Of a DNA stretch of 64,000 bases, positions 1 through 9,204 are shown in pieces (the stretch's first letter is position 1; the number at the start of each line of letters is the position of its first letter). The DNA is from Mycobacterium gallinarum (GTDB taxonomy: Bacteria; Actinomycetota; Actinomycetes; Mycobacteriales; Mycobacteriaceae). The DNA is taken from the NCBI RefSeq assembly GCF_010726765.1, contig NZ_AP022601.1:5704001-5768000 (forward strand). Direction: 5' to 3'. The notes beneath the pieces are model-generated. The model ran no database searches. It saw only the letters and a list, made by a program, of their open reading frames with translations, and was not told the origin of the DNA. The position numbers were made by a program, and so were the translations under genes.

Positions 1-768
1 CCCAGCGAAGCCGCGGATCGAGCCCAGACGGTCGTCAATGGTGGTACCGGGGTCGGAGTGGTGTTGTCCGCGCCGATCGCGCTTGCGCTCTTCACCCAGT
101 GGCGTCTGGCGTGGGCCGTATACGCGATCCTGGCCGTCCTCGTGACCATCGCGGTGATCCTGGCGGTACCGTCCACTTCGGGCCTGCCTGCCAAGGCTGC
201 GGCCGAACGATCCTGGCGCCCAGGTTCCTTCGGTCTCATCGCCGCATCCTTGATGATGGGAATCGGCAGCATTGCGGTCTGGACCTTCGGTCGCGATCTG
301 ATCACGACGGTCGGTGGAGCCGACACGACGCGCTCGTCGCTCATGTGGATCGTGCTCGGTGCGGCCGGCATCGTCGGAGCGTTGGCAGGCGACGCCGTCG
401 GCCGCATCGGACTGCGGCGGGCGTGGATCGCGGCGACGGTGACGATGGCCGCGGCTTCGGTGCTGTTGGCGCTGGTGCCGTCCAGCCTCGTCGCGGTCAT
501 GGTCGCGGCCGCGCTGTTCGGTGCTGCCTATATCAGTCTGACGGGACTGCTCCTGTTGTGGAGCGTGCGGCTGTACCCCGACCGGACTTCGTTCGGGGTC
601 GGTCTGTCGTTCTTCACCATCGCGGCGGGGCAGGCGTTGGGCGCACCTGCGGCCGGTCTGCTGATCGATGCTGTCGGGACCGCAGCGGCGTTCGTGACGA
701 TCGCACTGGTGGGCTTGAGCGTCGTTGCCCTGCGGCCGCCGGGGTCGGCTCAGCCTCGAACCGCCTAG
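1..768 (+). CDS. MFS family transporter, C-terminal part (5' end outside window)
   Basis: The frame is open from the first base and gives 255 residues with no start inside it, so the gene begins upstream. The visible part is strongly hydrophobic, with about seven membrane-spanning segments separated by short basic loops, one carrying an Arg-rich stretch (GRIGLRRAW) typical of the cytoplasmic loops of major facilitator transporters. This suggests the second half of a 12-TM permease. The substrate cannot be read. The stop (766-768) overlaps the stop of the convergent gene at 765, so the two genes share their ends with no room for a terminator. Confidence 0.8.
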   Translation, partial: PSEAADRAQTVVNGGTGVGVVLSAPIALALFTQWRLAWAVYAILAVLVTIAVILAVPSTSGLPAKAAAERSWRPGSFGLIAASLMMGIGSIAVWTFGRDLITTVGGADTTRSSLMWIVLGAAGIVGALAGDAVGRIGLRRAWIAATVTMAAASVLLALVPSSLVAVMVAAALFGAAYISLTGLLLLWSVRLYPDRTSFGVGLSFFTIAAGQALGAPAAGLLIDAVGTAAAFVTIALVGLSVVALRPPGSAQPRTA

Positions 769-1181
769 CCCTCGGTCGGGGTGGTCCACACCTTGTCGAC
801 GTCGATCTTCAATCGCAGGTTGTAGGCCGACAGGAATTCCTCGGTGAACCCAAGGCTGGTCGCCAGCTCGGCGTACTTCGCGCGATATCGCGTGTCCTGC
901 AACGGATCTGCGTTCTCGGCGTCGACGGTGGCCGCACCGCCCACCACGATGACGCCGGAACCGGCGCCATCGGAATCCAGATTCAGGCTGACCCGAGGGT
1001 GGTTCCTGATGTGTCGGACCTTCGCGGCGTCGGGTTCCGAATAGACGAAGACGTCCTTGCCGTCGAAGTAAAACCAGACCAACCGCGGCACGGGCTGGCC
1101 GGATTTGGCCACCGTGGTCAACCATCCCGAGTGATCGGTTGAAAGCCGGTCGGTGACTTCTTGCGTGAATTCGACTGCCAT
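765..1181 (-). CDS. PPOX-class F420/flavin-dependent protein (Rv3369 family)
   Basis: A 138-residue split-barrel protein. The segment DHSGWLTTVAKSGQPVPRLV followed by WFYFDGKDVFVYSEPDAAK is the hallmark of the pyridoxamine-phosphate-oxidase-like family that holds M. tuberculosis Rv3369 (TIGR03667 type). These proteins bind F420 or FMN and reduce unknown substrates. An in-frame extension reaches back to 1331, but it lies inside the divergent nitroreductase. The ATG at 1179-1181 is preferred because a TACATT hexamer lies seven bases upstream of it, which fits a leaderless transcript. The gene is divergent from the nitroreductase, with 23 bases between the two start codons. Confidence 0.88.
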   Translation of the reverse strand: MAVEFTQEVTDRLSTDHSGWLTTVAKSGQPVPRLVWFYFDGKDVFVYSEPDAAKVRHIRNHPRVSLNLDSDGAGSGVIVVGGAATVDAENADPLQDTRYRAKYAELATSLGFTEEFLSAYNLRLKIDVDKVWTTPTEG

Positions 1182-1188
1182 ACCGCCG

Positions 1189-1198
1189 AATGTAGTCT
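1189..1198. promoter_or_regulatory. Overlapping divergent -10 elements for two leaderless genes
   Basis: On the + strand TAGTCT (1193-1198) lies six bases before the GTG at 1205. On the - strand TACATT (complement of 1189-1194) lies seven bases before the ATG at 1181. The hexamers share bases 1193-1194. Neither gene has a Shine-Dalgarno sequence, so both transcripts would start at or next to their start codons. The two promoters probably cannot be occupied at the same time. Confidence 0.55.
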
Positions 1199-1204
1199 CC
1201 AAAT

Positions 1205-1843
1205 GTGACCCTGAACTTGTCTGTCGATGAAGTCCTGACCACCACACGTTCAGTGCGCAAGCGGCTGGACCTCGAGAAGCCGGTGTCGCGCGAGGTGTTG
1301 ATGGAGTGTCTGGAGCTATCGCTTCAGGCACCGACCGGATCCAACGCGCAGGGTTGGCAGTGGGTCTTCGTCGAGGATCCCGAGAAGAAGAAGGCGCTCG
1401 CCGACATCTACCGGTACAACGCCGAGCGGTACCTCGAGATGCCCAAGCCCACCTACGGCGACGAGCGTGACGAGCAGCGCCCGCGCGTCACGGATTCCGC
1501 GAAGTACCTCGCCGAGCATTTCCACGAGGTACCGGTGATGCTGATTCCCTGCCTTGCGGGCAGCCCGGACGACGCGGTCGCGGGCAGCGCCGGGTTCTGG
1601 GGCTCGCTGCTACCCGCGGTCTGGAGTTACATGTTGGCCCTGCGCTCGCGAGGGCTCGGTTCGGCGTGGACGACGCTGCATCTGGTCGGCAAGGGGGAGA
1701 AGCTGGCTGCCGAGGTCCTCGGCATTCCGTTCGACGAGTATCGCCAGGGTGGCCTGTTCCCCATCGCCTATACCAAGGGCACCGATTTCCGTCCGGCCAA
1801 GCGGCTGCCCGCTGAGCAGCTGACCCACTGGGATTCGTGGTGA
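1205..1843 (+). CDS. Nitroreductase family oxidoreductase (Rv3368c-like)
   Basis: A 212-residue FMN-dependent nitroreductase-fold protein. The N-terminal TTRSVRKRLD holds the Arg/Ser FMN-phosphate site, LQAPTGSNAQGWQWVFVED is the usual second FMN motif, and LALRSRGLGSAWTTLH is the conserved central helix. The close of the protein (KGTDFRPAKRLPAEQLTHW) agrees with the remembered Rv3368c sequence. Such enzymes reduce nitro, quinone or enone groups with NAD(P)H; the natural substrate is unknown. The GTG start follows from the leaderless -10 at 1193-1198. The gene ends three bases before the convergent trmL. Confidence 0.88.
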   Translation: MTLNLSVDEVLTTTRSVRKRLDLEKPVSREVLMECLELSLQAPTGSNAQGWQWVFVEDPEKKKALADIYRYNAERYLEMPKPTYGDERDEQRPRVTDSAKYLAEHFHEVPVMLIPCLAGSPDDAVAGSAGFWGSLLPAVWSYMLALRSRGLGSAWTTLHLVGKGEKLAAEVLGIPFDEYRQGGLFPIAYTKGTDFRPAKRLPAEQLTHWDSW

Positions 1844-1846
1844 AGC

Positions 1847-2311
1847 TCAGACTGCGCCGCTGAATCCCTGCTGCCGCCACGCTTCGTAGACGACGACCGC
1901 TGCGGCGTTGGAAAGGTTCAGTGACCGTCGACCCGCGAGCATCGGAATGCGCAACTGCGCGGTGATGTGCGGGTCGGCCAGCGTCGCCGCGTCCAGGCCG
2001 GTGGGTTCGGGACCGAACATCATCACGTCTGCCGGCTCATAACTGACGGTGTCGAACCGTGCCTTGGCATGTGCGGTGAACGCGTACACGCGCTTCGGTG
2101 CGATGGCTTGCCATGCGGCGGGCAAGTCGCGGTGCACGGTCACCGACGCGAGGTCGTGGTAGTCCAAGCCGGCCCGCCGCAGTTTGGGTTCGGACAAATC
2201 GAATCCGAGCGGCTCGACGAGATGCAATTCGCAGCCCGTTGCGGCGACCATTCGGATCGCGTTACCGGTGTTGGGTGCGATGCGCGGCGAGAAGAACAGC
2301 ACGCGGAACAT
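1847..2311 (-). CDS. trmL: tRNA (cytidine/uridine-34 2'-O)-methyltransferase
   Basis: A 154-residue SPOUT methyltransferase of minimal length for TrmL, with no RNA-binding extension. Visible motifs are the N-terminal FFSPRIAPNTGNAIRMVAAT, the SAM-knot element MMFGPEPTGL and the closing IPMLAGRRSLNLSNAAAVVV. This combination (FGxExxGL, then SLNLSN and YEAWRQ) is specific to the enzymes that methylate the ribose of wobble base 34 in tRNA-Leu. M. tuberculosis calls its homologue spoU (Rv3366). Activity depends on a trefoil knot and dimerisation, both consistent with the intact motifs. Confidence 0.92.
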   Translation of the reverse strand: MFRVLFFSPRIAPNTGNAIRMVAATGCELHLVEPLGFDLSEPKLRRAGLDYHDLASVTVHRDLPAAWQAIAPKRVYAFTAHAKARFDTVSYEPADVMMFGPEPTGLDAATLADPHITAQLRIPMLAGRRSLNLSNAAAVVVYEAWRQQGFSGAV

Positions 2312-2567
2312 TCATAGATCATTGCGCCGGGCGGGCTGACAGTCCAAAACGTGTTTGCTCTGTTATCACAAAGCGACTTAGACGTGCAGTTATGAACTCT
2401 GTCTGTTCAGTAAGAATTGTGGAATCAGCACGACACGGCTGGCATACTCGACCAATTGCCAGGCGCACACCGCCAGCCCGTGGACGCGGGCGAATTATCA
2501 GGAAGCATATGAACCACGCTCCAAAACCGAAATGCCGACTCGCGGGCGAAATCGCGGGAGAGCGTCG
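2312..2567. other. Intergenic region upstream of the conservon operon
   Basis: This 256-base spacer separates the divergent trmL and the kinase gene. It is richer in A+T than its surroundings (around 2340-2430) and so probably holds the promoter of the downstream five-gene operon, but no convincing -35/-10 pair could be picked out. No gene was recognised in it. GGGAGAG at 2556-2562 is the ribosome binding site of the kinase. Confidence 0.4.
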
Positions 2568-5390
2568 ATGACCGCCTTCTCGCAGGTGGAACCGTCTGAC
2601 GACGCGCCTGCAAATTTCGAAGCCAAAGCCGCGCCGCCGCCCAAGAGGCCGAGCCGTTGGTCGGTTTCCAATTGGCCGGTCCGCTGGAAAGTATTTGCGA
2701 TCGTATTGGTGCCACTGGTTCTCGCAGGTGTGTTTGGCGGGTTGCGCATCTACAGCAGCGTCACCGAAGCAACGGATTTGCGTCGTGCCGCGGACCGCAC
2801 CGAAATGGTGCCCGCGATCGTGAACTACATGGCGGCGCTCGACCGCGCAATGTTGGCGAGTTCCACCGGCGGTGATCCGCAGTCCGCCCTCACCGAGTTC
2901 GATTCGAGCAGGCAGGAATTGCAGCGCCGGCTGTCCGACACCGACATCGCCGACGACGTCAGCAAGGGCGTCACGAGCATGATCGACGGCGGCCAGGCGC
3001 TGATGGACAGGGTCACGGCCAACAACATCAACCTGTTCGAGCGCGTCACCACCTACGCGCCGATCCTGCTCACCGCGGAGGACGCCATCAACGGATCCGT
3101 ACGCGTCGACGACGAGCGCATCACGGCCGAGACACTCGGGTTGTCCCGCGCGGTCGGTGCGCGCGGACAGATGATGATGCAGCAGCTGCTGGTGAACCTC
3201 GGCGGCGAACTGCCGGAACCCGAGCTGCGCACCAGGATGATCGCGTTGGCCGGCACGGAGCCGTCGACGCTGTTCGGGATGAGCCAAGTGCTCGGCGTCG
3301 GTTCGGCGGAGGCCCAGCAGTTGCAGGGCGAGATGGTCAAGCGGTTGGCGATCATGTCGGATCCGGCTGCGGTTCTGGTCAACAACCCGGATCTGCGTGC
3401 CTCCGAAGCGGTCACCGATCAGATCGCGAGTCAGATCATCACCGACGCCACCGCTTCGGTGACGTCGACGGTGGATGAGCGCGCGGCCGCGCAGCGCACG
3501 GCGGCCATCCGGGATGCGGCGATCATCGGGGGAGCGATGCTGCTCGCCCTGATCGTGGTCATCGTGGTGGCGCGGTCGCTGGTGCGACCTCTGCGTCGAC
3601 TGCGCGACAGCGCGCTGCGGGTGGCCCATGACGACCTGGCCCGCGAAATCGAGCACGTGCGTGCCGGAGGCGACCCGGGACCGATCGATCCGATACCGGT
3701 GTACACCTCCGAGGAGGTGGGCCAGGTCGCGCACGCCGTCGACGAACTGCACGAGCAGGCGGTGCTGTTGGCCGGCGAGCAGTCGCGGCTGCAGCTGCAG
3801 GTCGGCGACATGTTCGAGACCCTGTCGCGGCGCAGTCGCTCATTGGTCGATCAGCAGCTGTCGCTCATCGACCGGCTCGAGCGCAACGAAGAGGATCCCG
3901 AGCGGTTGGAAAGCCTGTTCCGTCTCGATCACCTCGCGGCCCGGATGCGCCGCAACGGCGCCAACCTGCTGGTGCTCGCCGGTGCGAAGGTCCAGCGTGA
4001 GCAGGCGGAGCCGGTGCCGGTCTCGGCCGTCATCAACGCCGCGGCCTCCGAGGTCGAGGACTACACCCGCGTGGTGACCGCGACGGTGCCCGACAGCGAG
4101 GTCGCCGGCTCGGTGGCGGGCGACCTCGTTCACCTCGTGGCCGAGCTGCTCGACAACGCACTTCGCTACTCGCCGCCGATTTCGCAGGTGCGGGTGTCCG
4201 CCGTGCACACCGGTCAGGGTGGCCTCGTCATCGAGATCAGCGACATCGGCCTCGGCATGACCGATTCGGACCTGCGGGTGGCCAATACGCGTCTGCAGTC
4301 CGGGGGTGAGGTCACCCCGTACACCGCGCGGCACATGGGCCTGTTCGTGGTCGGCCGGCTGGCGGCGCAGCACGGTCTGGTGGTCAGGTTGCGCAGCACC
4401 ATTGCGGGCGAGCCGAATTCGGGCACGACCGCAGGGGTCTACGTCCCTCCCGAGCTGCTCGGCGGCGCGGATGCCCCGCATCAATACGGCGAACCGGAGT
4501 ACGCGGCCGATGCGCACGCGGGCATCGCGACCGCGTTGGCACTGGACGACGACCATTCAGACGGCTGGGGCGACTACGAAGACGAGCCGCAGTACCGCAA
4601 CGGCCGTTCCGAGGTACCGATCGCGTTGTTGCCGCAACGCGATCCCGGCGCCAGTGGGATCTCCGACGTCCCGGCGTCGCTCGCGCCGTCGGCGCATCAG
4701 GCCGAATGGGCGCAGGACGAGTGGCCAGAAGACGAGTGGCCCGAGGACTCCATGCCGGCCCAGACGGGCGAATGGGGCCAACCCTCTGCGCCCGCCGAGC
4801 GCCCGACGGACACGTCGGGCTTCTTCGCCGCAAGGCAGCAGGCCGCGAGCAACAGTGTGGCCGCCGCTGCGGCGACACCGGCTAGCCCGGCACCGCAGCC
4901 CGAACCCGTCCCGCCCGCGGAACCGTCAGCCACCTCGGGCTCCGATGATGCGATCTACCAGCGGATGCTCTCCGAGTGGCTGGTCGATCCGACGGAGCTG
5001 GCCAACAGCGCCGATCTGAATTGGGAATCGGTGTGGGACAGCGGCTGGTCCGCCGCCGAAGCCGCCGACGAGGCTCCGGTCGAGCAGCACACCGAGGAGG
5101 GGTTGCCGGTGCGTGAGCCCGGTGCCCGGCTGGTGCCCGGCGCGGCTGAATCCGCAGGTAGTGAGGTCGGACACCACCAAGACGAGGGCGCTCACAGGAA
5201 CACCGAGGTCGACGACGAGGTAGCATCGGCGGCTGAGTTCGGCTCCCCGGGGCCGGACGCATCATCCGCAGTCGGTGATTTACCGCAGCGCGATCCCGAT
5301 GCGGTCCGTGCGAGTCTCAGCAGCCATTTCGGCGGTGTGCACGCGGGCCGCTCGCACGCGCGAGAGACCAGAGGAACAGATAGCCAGTGA
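2568..5390 (+). CDS. Conservon sensor histidine kinase with nitrate/nitrite-sensor-type ectodomain (Rv3365c-like)
   Basis: A 940-residue membrane sensor kinase. After a Pro-rich cytoplasmic start it has TM1 at about 42-60, a 260-residue helical ectodomain of the NIT type, TM2 at about 318-338 ([20 protein letters not shown]), a HAMP linker, a helical dimer region containing [20 protein letters not shown] and a GHKL ATPase domain (N-box [12 protein letters not shown]1 DIGLGM, G2 [15 protein letters not shown]). The last 300 residues are acidic, Pro/Ala-rich and probably disordered. The start at 2568 was chosen over an in-frame ATG at 2532 because only 2568 has a Shine-Dalgarno (GGGAGAG). The gene heads the Rv3365c-Rv3361c-type operon and overlaps the next gene by GTGA. 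In conservons the kinase-like protein signals to the partner GTPase; no response regulator is present here. Confidence 0.88.
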   Translation: MTAFSQVEPSDDAPANFEAKAAPPPKRPSRWSVSNWPVRWKVFAIVLVPLVLAGVFGGLRIYSSVTEATDLRRAADRTEMVPAIVNYMAALDRAMLASSTGGDPQSALTEFDSSRQELQRRLSDTDIADDVSKGVTSMIDGGQALMDRVTANNINLFERVTTYAPILLTAEDAINGSVRVDDERITAETLGLSRAVGARGQMMMQQLLVNLGGELPEPELRTRMIALAGTEPSTLFGMSQVLGVGSAEAQQLQGEMVKRLAIMSDPAAVLVNNPDLRASEAVTDQIASQIITDATASVTSTVDERAAAQRTAAIRDAAIIGGAMLLALIVVIVVARSLVRPLRRLRDSALRVAHDDLAREIEHVRAGGDPGPIDPIPVYTSEEVGQVAHAVDELHEQAVLLAGEQSRLQLQVGDMFETLSRRSRSLVDQQLSLIDRLERNEEDPERLESLFRLDHLAARMRRNGANLLVLAGAKVQREQAEPVPVSAVINAAASEVEDYTRVVTATVPDSEVAGSVAGDLVHLVAELLDNALRYSPPISQVRVSAVHTGQGGLVIEISDIGLGMTDSDLRVANTRLQSGGEVTPYTARHMGLFVVGRLAAQHGLVVRLRSTIAGEPNSGTTAGVYVPPELLGGADAPHQYGEPEYAADAHAGIATALALDDDHSDGWGDYEDEPQYRNGRSEVPIALLPQRDPGASGISDVPASLAPSAHQAEWAQDEWPEDEWPEDSMPAQTGEWGQPSAPAERPTDTSGFFAARQQAASNSVAAAAATPASPAPQPEPVPPAEPSATSGSDDAIYQRMLSEWLVDPTELANSADLNWESVWDSGWSAAEAADEAPVEQHTEEGLPVREPGARLVPGAAESAGSEVGHHQDEGAHRNTEVDDEVASAAEFGSPGPDASSAVGDLPQRDPDAVRASLSSHFGGVHAGRSHARETRGTDSQ

Positions 5391-5815
5391 CCTCCCCGTC
5401 CTACCCGCCACGATCGACGCAGCGCGATTCGCTCGACTGGCTGGTCTCAAAGTTCGCGCACGAAGTCTCCGGGGTCACCCATGCGGTCCTGGTGTCCGCG
5501 GACGGACTGTTGATGGCCTCCAGTGAGCACATCCCGGTCGAACGTGCCGACCAGTTGGCCGCGGTCGCCTCCGGGTTGGCCAGTCTGTCGACGGGCGCCG
5601 CGCAACTGTTCGACGGCGGTTACGTCATGCAGTCGATCGTCGAGATGGAGAACGGTTATCTGCTGTTGATGCGCGTGGGCGACGGCTCGAACCTGGCGAC
5701 GCTCGCATCGCGCAACTGCGATATCGGCCAAATCGGTTACGAGATGGCGATTCTGGTGGAACGGGTGGGCGCCGTGGTGCAATCATCGCGGCGACGCGCA
5801 CCCCAGCACATGTGA
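5387..5815 (+). CDS. Roadblock/LC7 domain protein of the conservon (Rv3364c-like)
   Basis: A 142-residue protein made almost wholly of one roadblock/LC7 fold: [20 protein letters not shown], then [15 protein letters not shown], and the closing strand/helix [20 protein letters not shown]. Roadblock proteins bind small GTPases and act as regulators or scaffolds. Placed between the kinase and the GTPase genes, this one is the expected link between them. The GTG start overlaps the kinase TGA by four bases, so translation is probably coupled. Confidence 0.9.
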   Translation: MTSPSYPPRSTQRDSLDWLVSKFAHEVSGVTHAVLVSADGLLMASSEHIPVERADQLAAVASGLASLSTGAAQLFDGGYVMQSIVEMENGYLLLMRVGDGSNLATLASRNCDIGQIGYEMAILVERVGAVVQSSRRRAPQHM

Positions 5816-5822
5816 GTGGCCG

Positions 5823-6194
5823 ATGGACAACTGGGAGCGGGAGGTCGACGACGAGCCGAGTCTGGTCCGGCCGTACACGCTGACGTCCGGACGCACCGAG
5901 GCCCGGTTGAATCTGCCGTTGGAAGCACCGATCGGGAAGCTCACGACGACCAAGCCGCCGCGCTGGCCGGGAAACGATGTGCGGGGCCAAATCCTCACGA
6001 TGAGCGTCGAGGTCCCCTCGGTCGCCGAGATCGCCGCGGGCCTGGCCCTACCGCTCGGGGTCGCACGGGTGCTGATCGGTGACCTCGTGACACAGGGATA
6101 TCTACAGGTACACACCACACTCGGCGATTCGGAGACCGATGACGAACGACGAGATCTCATAGGAAGGACGCTGCGTGGCCTCAGGGCACTCTGA
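5823..6194 (+). CDS. DUF742 conservon protein (Rv3363c-like)
   Basis: A 123-residue protein of the DUF742 family. The N-terminal half carries VRPYTLTSGRTEA, the family's signature. The C-terminal half is a winged-helix-like unit (VPSVAEIAAGLALPLGVARV, then LIGDLVTQGYLQVH), suggesting nucleic-acid or protein binding. It lies seven bases behind the roadblock gene, and its 3' end overlaps the GTPase gene by 20 bases. The family occurs almost only in actinobacterial conservons. Its molecular function is not established. Confidence 0.88.
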   Translation: MDNWEREVDDEPSLVRPYTLTSGRTEARLNLPLEAPIGKLTTTKPPRWPGNDVRGQILTMSVEVPSVAEIAAGLALPLGVARVLIGDLVTQGYLQVHTTLGDSETDDERRDLIGRTLRGLRAL

Positions 6195-6786
6195 GAGGCG
6201 GCATGTCTCGACGGACCTGGCGGCGAAGCGGGCCGCCGCTTCGACGAAGATCGTCATCTCCGGCGGCTTCGGCGCCGGCAAGACGACGTTCGTCGGCGCA
6301 GTCTCCGAGATCATGCCGCTGCGGACCGAGGCGTTGGTGACCAACGCGTCCGAAGGCGTCGACGGCCTGGATGCGACCCCGTCGAAGACCACCACGACAG
6401 TGGCAATGGACTTCGGCCGGATCACCCTCGGCGAAGACCTCGTGCTGTACCTGTTCGGCACACCCGGTCAGCGCCGGTTCTGGTTCATGTGGGACGACCT
6501 CATCCGCGGCGCCATCGGCGCGGTCATCCTGGTCGATGTCCGCCGACTGCAGGACAGCTTCGCCGCGGTCGACTTCTTCGAAGCCCGCCGCCTGCCATTC
6601 CTGATCGCGATCAACGAATTCGACGGTGCACCAAGATATTCCACTCAGGCGCTGCGCAAAGCGCTGGCACTCGCTGATCACATCCCGGTGGTCGCGGTCG
6701 ACGCCAGAGACCGCAACTCGTGCCGCGAGGCGCTGATCGCGGTCACCGAGTACGCGCTCGACACGCTATCCTCGCTGCCCGGCTGA
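6175..6786 (+). CDS. Conservon small GTPase, MfpB-type (Rv3362c-like)
   Basis: A 203-residue Ras-like GTPase. The P-loop is GGFGAGKTTF at about residues 30-39, the switch II/G3 equivalent is LFGTPGQRRFWFMWDDL, and the G4 position reads INEFDG instead of the canonical NKxD, as usual in this actinobacterial subfamily. The GTG start at 6175 lies within the end of the DUF742 gene and follows the Shine-Dalgarno AGGAAGGA. The homologue next to mfpA in mycobacteria (MfpB) modulates how MfpA acts on DNA gyrase. The partner gene follows four bases later. Confidence 0.9.
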   Translation: MASGHSERRHVSTDLAAKRAAASTKIVISGGFGAGKTTFVGAVSEIMPLRTEALVTNASEGVDGLDATPSKTTTTVAMDFGRITLGEDLVLYLFGTPGQRRFWFMWDDLIRGAIGAVILVDVRRLQDSFAAVDFFEARRLPFLIAINEFDGAPRYSTQALRKALALADHIPVVAVDARDRNSCREALIAVTEYALDTLSSLPG

Positions 6787-6790
6787 ACCG

Positions 6791-7354
6791 GTGGGTGACA
6801 ACGAAGAGGCGTGGGTCGAAAGGGAGTTCGTCGCGTACGACTTTCGCGACGAGGATCTCGGCCGGCTGCGCACCGAACGTGCGGTCTTCGACGAATGCGA
6901 CTTCCGCGGTGTCGATCTAGCCGAATCCGAGCACGTCGGCTCGGCATTCCGTAACTGCCGTTTCGAACGGGCCAGACTGCACCACAGCATATTTCAGCAC
7001 TGCAGCATGTTGGGATCGGTGTTCACCGAATGTCAGATGCGCCCGCTGAAGCTGGTCGAGGTCGACCTCACGCTCGCGGTCCTCGGCGGTTGCGATCTGA
7101 AGAACGTCGACCTGTCCGGATGTCGGCTGCGGGAGGCCAGCCTTGTCGAAACCGACCTGCGCAAAGCGGTGTTGCGCGGCGCCGACCTTCGCGGCGCCCG
7201 CCTGCAGAAGACCCGCCTCGAAGAATCCGATCTTCGGGGGGCGCGCACCGACGCGACGTTCTGGACCACTGCGGCCCTGCGCGGCGCGAAGGTCGACATC
7301 GAGCAGGCACTGGCCTACGCCGCGGCTCACGGTCTGAACATCCATGGGGAATAA
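6791..7354 (+). CDS. mfpA: Pentapeptide-repeat DNA-mimic gyrase modulator MfpA
   Basis: A 187-residue protein built from pentapeptide repeats of A(D/N)LxG/F type, clear at FDECDFRGVDLAESE, LGGCDLKNVDLSGCRLREA and VLRGADLRGARLQKTRLEES. Such repeats form a right-handed square beta-helix. MfpA dimerises through its C-terminal segment and copies the shape and charge of B-DNA, so it binds gyrase and lowers fluoroquinolone susceptibility. Length (183 in M. tuberculosis), the GTPase directly upstream and the conservon setting all match Rv3361c. The GTG start has only a weak ribosome binding site, so the protein probably depends on coupling to the GTPase gene. It is the last gene of the operon. Confidence 0.93.
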   Translation: MGDNEEAWVEREFVAYDFRDEDLGRLRTERAVFDECDFRGVDLAESEHVGSAFRNCRFERARLHHSIFQHCSMLGSVFTECQMRPLKLVEVDLTLAVLGGCDLKNVDLSGCRLREASLVETDLRKAVLRGADLRGARLQKTRLEESDLRGARTDATFWTTAALRGAKVDIEQALAYAAAHGLNIHGE

Positions 7355-7381
7355 CCCGTCGCGCGGGCGGTTAGACGTTGC

Positions 7382-8296
7382 ATGCGTGCTGTCATCTATG
7401 ACCCCGATGCACCCGCGAAACTCCGTCTCTCCGAAGTCGACGAACCCGTACCGGCCGAATCCCACGCCCTGATCGAGGTACATGCCATCGCCCTCAATTT
7501 CGGTGAGGTGCACTGGATCGACCAAGCGCGTCGACCCGGTGAGGTGCCTGGTTGGGACGCCGCCGGAGTCGTCGTGACGGCGGCTGCCGATGGCTCGGGT
7601 CCACCCGCGGGTACCCGCGTTGTGGGGTTCGACGGATCCGGCGGCTGGGCGCAACTGCGCGCGGTGCCGACGGAAAACCTTGCTGTCTTGCCTGATTCGG
7701 TCGACCTCGGTTCTGCGGCTGCACTGCCGGTTGCCGGTGTGACGGCCCTGCAGGCATTGCGTGCACTCGGCCCAGTCGTGGGGCGACGGGTGCTCATCAC
7801 CGGCGCGTCGGGCGGGGTGGGGCGCTTCGCGGTGCAGTTGGCCGCCAGAGCCGGTGCCCACGTGATTGCCGCGGTCGGCGCAACCGCCCGTGGTGAGGGT
7901 CTGGTGGAATTGGGGGCTGCCGAGGTGGTCGTTGGGCTTGCCGATGTGACCGAGCCGGTGTTCGGCGTGCTCGACAACGTCGGCGGGCAACTCCTCGCGG
8001 AGGCGTTCAGCCTCGTCGGCGACGGTGGTTCGGCGCAGTCGATCGGGATGGCATCGGGCCAGCCGACGACCATCGACTTCGAAGCTGAGCGACGGTTGGG
8101 CGTGCGAAAGCGGCTCGAACCGTTCACCGTTCGCACTCCGCTGGGGCCGGACTTGAGCTACCTCGTCGACCTGCTCGCCGTTGCAGAGATCGATCCGCAG
8201 ATCGGTCTGCGGACCTCGTGGGAGGATGTGTCGAAGGCGGCAGAGGCGCTGCTCGACCGTCGAGTCGCAGGTAAGGCCGTACTGGATGTGAAATGA
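7382..8296 (+). CDS. MDR-superfamily zinc-free oxidoreductase (quinone-oxidoreductase-like)
   Basis: A 304-residue medium-chain dehydrogenase/reductase. Residues 1-120 form the GroES-like domain. PVAGVTALQALRALG followed by GASGGVGRFA (141-150) is the Rossmann NADP site and the entry helix typical of the QOR branch. No catalytic or structural zinc cysteines are visible, which points to an NADPH-dependent quinone or enone reductase and away from an alcohol dehydrogenase. The stop overlaps the start of the next gene (ATGA), so the two are coupled. The substrate is unknown. Confidence 0.85.
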   Translation: MRAVIYDPDAPAKLRLSEVDEPVPAESHALIEVHAIALNFGEVHWIDQARRPGEVPGWDAAGVVVTAAADGSGPPAGTRVVGFDGSGGWAQLRAVPTENLAVLPDSVDLGSAAALPVAGVTALQALRALGPVVGRRVLITGASGGVGRFAVQLAARAGAHVIAAVGATARGEGLVELGAAEVVVGLADVTEPVFGVLDNVGGQLLAEAFSLVGDGGSAQSIGMASGQPTTIDFEAERRLGVRKRLEPFTVRTPLGPDLSYLVDLLAVAEIDPQIGLRTSWEDVSKAAEALLDRRVAGKAVLDVK

Positions 8297-9141
8297 CGGC
8301 ACAGACGGGGTTTCACGACGGAGAACTCGCGGTTCAGGAGCGCGCAGGCGTCCGCGCGCAGGCGGCTCGCCTCGGGGAGGCGATGCTCGCCACTCCCGAT
8401 CTGAATGGCGGCATGGGTGCCTTCCTGGCAGCCCGCGACTTCGCCGTGCTGACGGCCCGTGACGCCGACGGCCGGCTGTGGACGTCACCGCTGTTCTCCT
8501 CGCCCGGATTTCTGCAAGCGCACGACCGCGAGCTGAAGGTCCACGCCCTGCCGTCGCCCGGTGACCCGTTGCACGACCTTGCCGCGCAGCAGCCGGTCGG
8601 CTTGCTCGCCATCGAGTTCGCCACCCGTCGCAGGGTCCGGGTCAACGGCACCCTCGTCCATGTCGGCGAGGCCGGTCTGCTGCTTTCGGTGGAACAGGCA
8701 TACGGCAACTGCCCCAAGTACATTCACCCACGCCATCTCGAACATTCCGACACTCCCGCGCCGGCTATCGAACGTTCGCCGGCGCTCAGCCCCGAGCACG
8801 TACAGCTCGTCACCAACGCCGACACCTTCTTCCTCGGCACGGTCCACCCGTCTCGCGGAGCGGACGCCTCGCATCGGGGCGGCCCACCCGGATTCGTCCG
8901 TGTCGAGGGCAACCGCCTGTGGTGGCCGGACTACCCGGGCAACAACATGTTCAACAGCTTCGGCAATCTCGCGGTGGATCCCAGTGCAGCGCTGCTGTTC
9001 ATCGACTTCGACACGGGCACGACGCTGCACATCTCAGGCACCGCCACCGTCGAATGGGTGACGCCGAGCGACATCGACGGTGGTACGGGACGCCGTGTCA
9101 GCCTGACGGTCGAGTCGGTGGTGTGGGGAGCCCGCTGGTGA
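8293..9141 (+). CDS. Pyridoxamine-5'-phosphate-oxidase-fold flavin-binding protein
   Basis: A 282-residue protein with two PPOX-like halves. The first has FAVLTARDADGRLWTSPLFS, the second DTFFLGTVHPSRGADASHRG and LWWPDYPGNNMFNSFGNLAV. These fit a family of flavin-binding split-barrel proteins often paired with oxidoreductases. The conserved CPKYIHPRHLE in the middle is diagnostic of this subfamily. It is translationally coupled to the upstream MDR reductase, so the pair may perform one redox process. Function is otherwise unknown. Confidence 0.8.
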   Translation: MTAQTGFHDGELAVQERAGVRAQAARLGEAMLATPDLNGGMGAFLAARDFAVLTARDADGRLWTSPLFSSPGFLQAHDRELKVHALPSPGDPLHDLAAQQPVGLLAIEFATRRRVRVNGTLVHVGEAGLLLSVEQAYGNCPKYIHPRHLEHSDTPAPAIERSPALSPEHVQLVTNADTFFLGTVHPSRGADASHRGGPPGFVRVEGNRLWWPDYPGNNMFNSFGNLAVDPSAALLFIDFDTGTTLHISGTATVEWVTPSDIDGGTGRRVSLTVESVVWGARW

Positions 9142-9204
9142 GCACCCGCCACGCGATCGCTGAATCTCACCTGCGCTCGCCCCGGCGGAGAGCATGATCG
9201 GGAG

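Noticed and set aside
2098..2567. + strand frame running from trmL into the kinase upstream region
   Set aside because: It is antisense to trmL and Arg-rich without domain features; the kinase begins at the ATG with a ribosome site at 2568.
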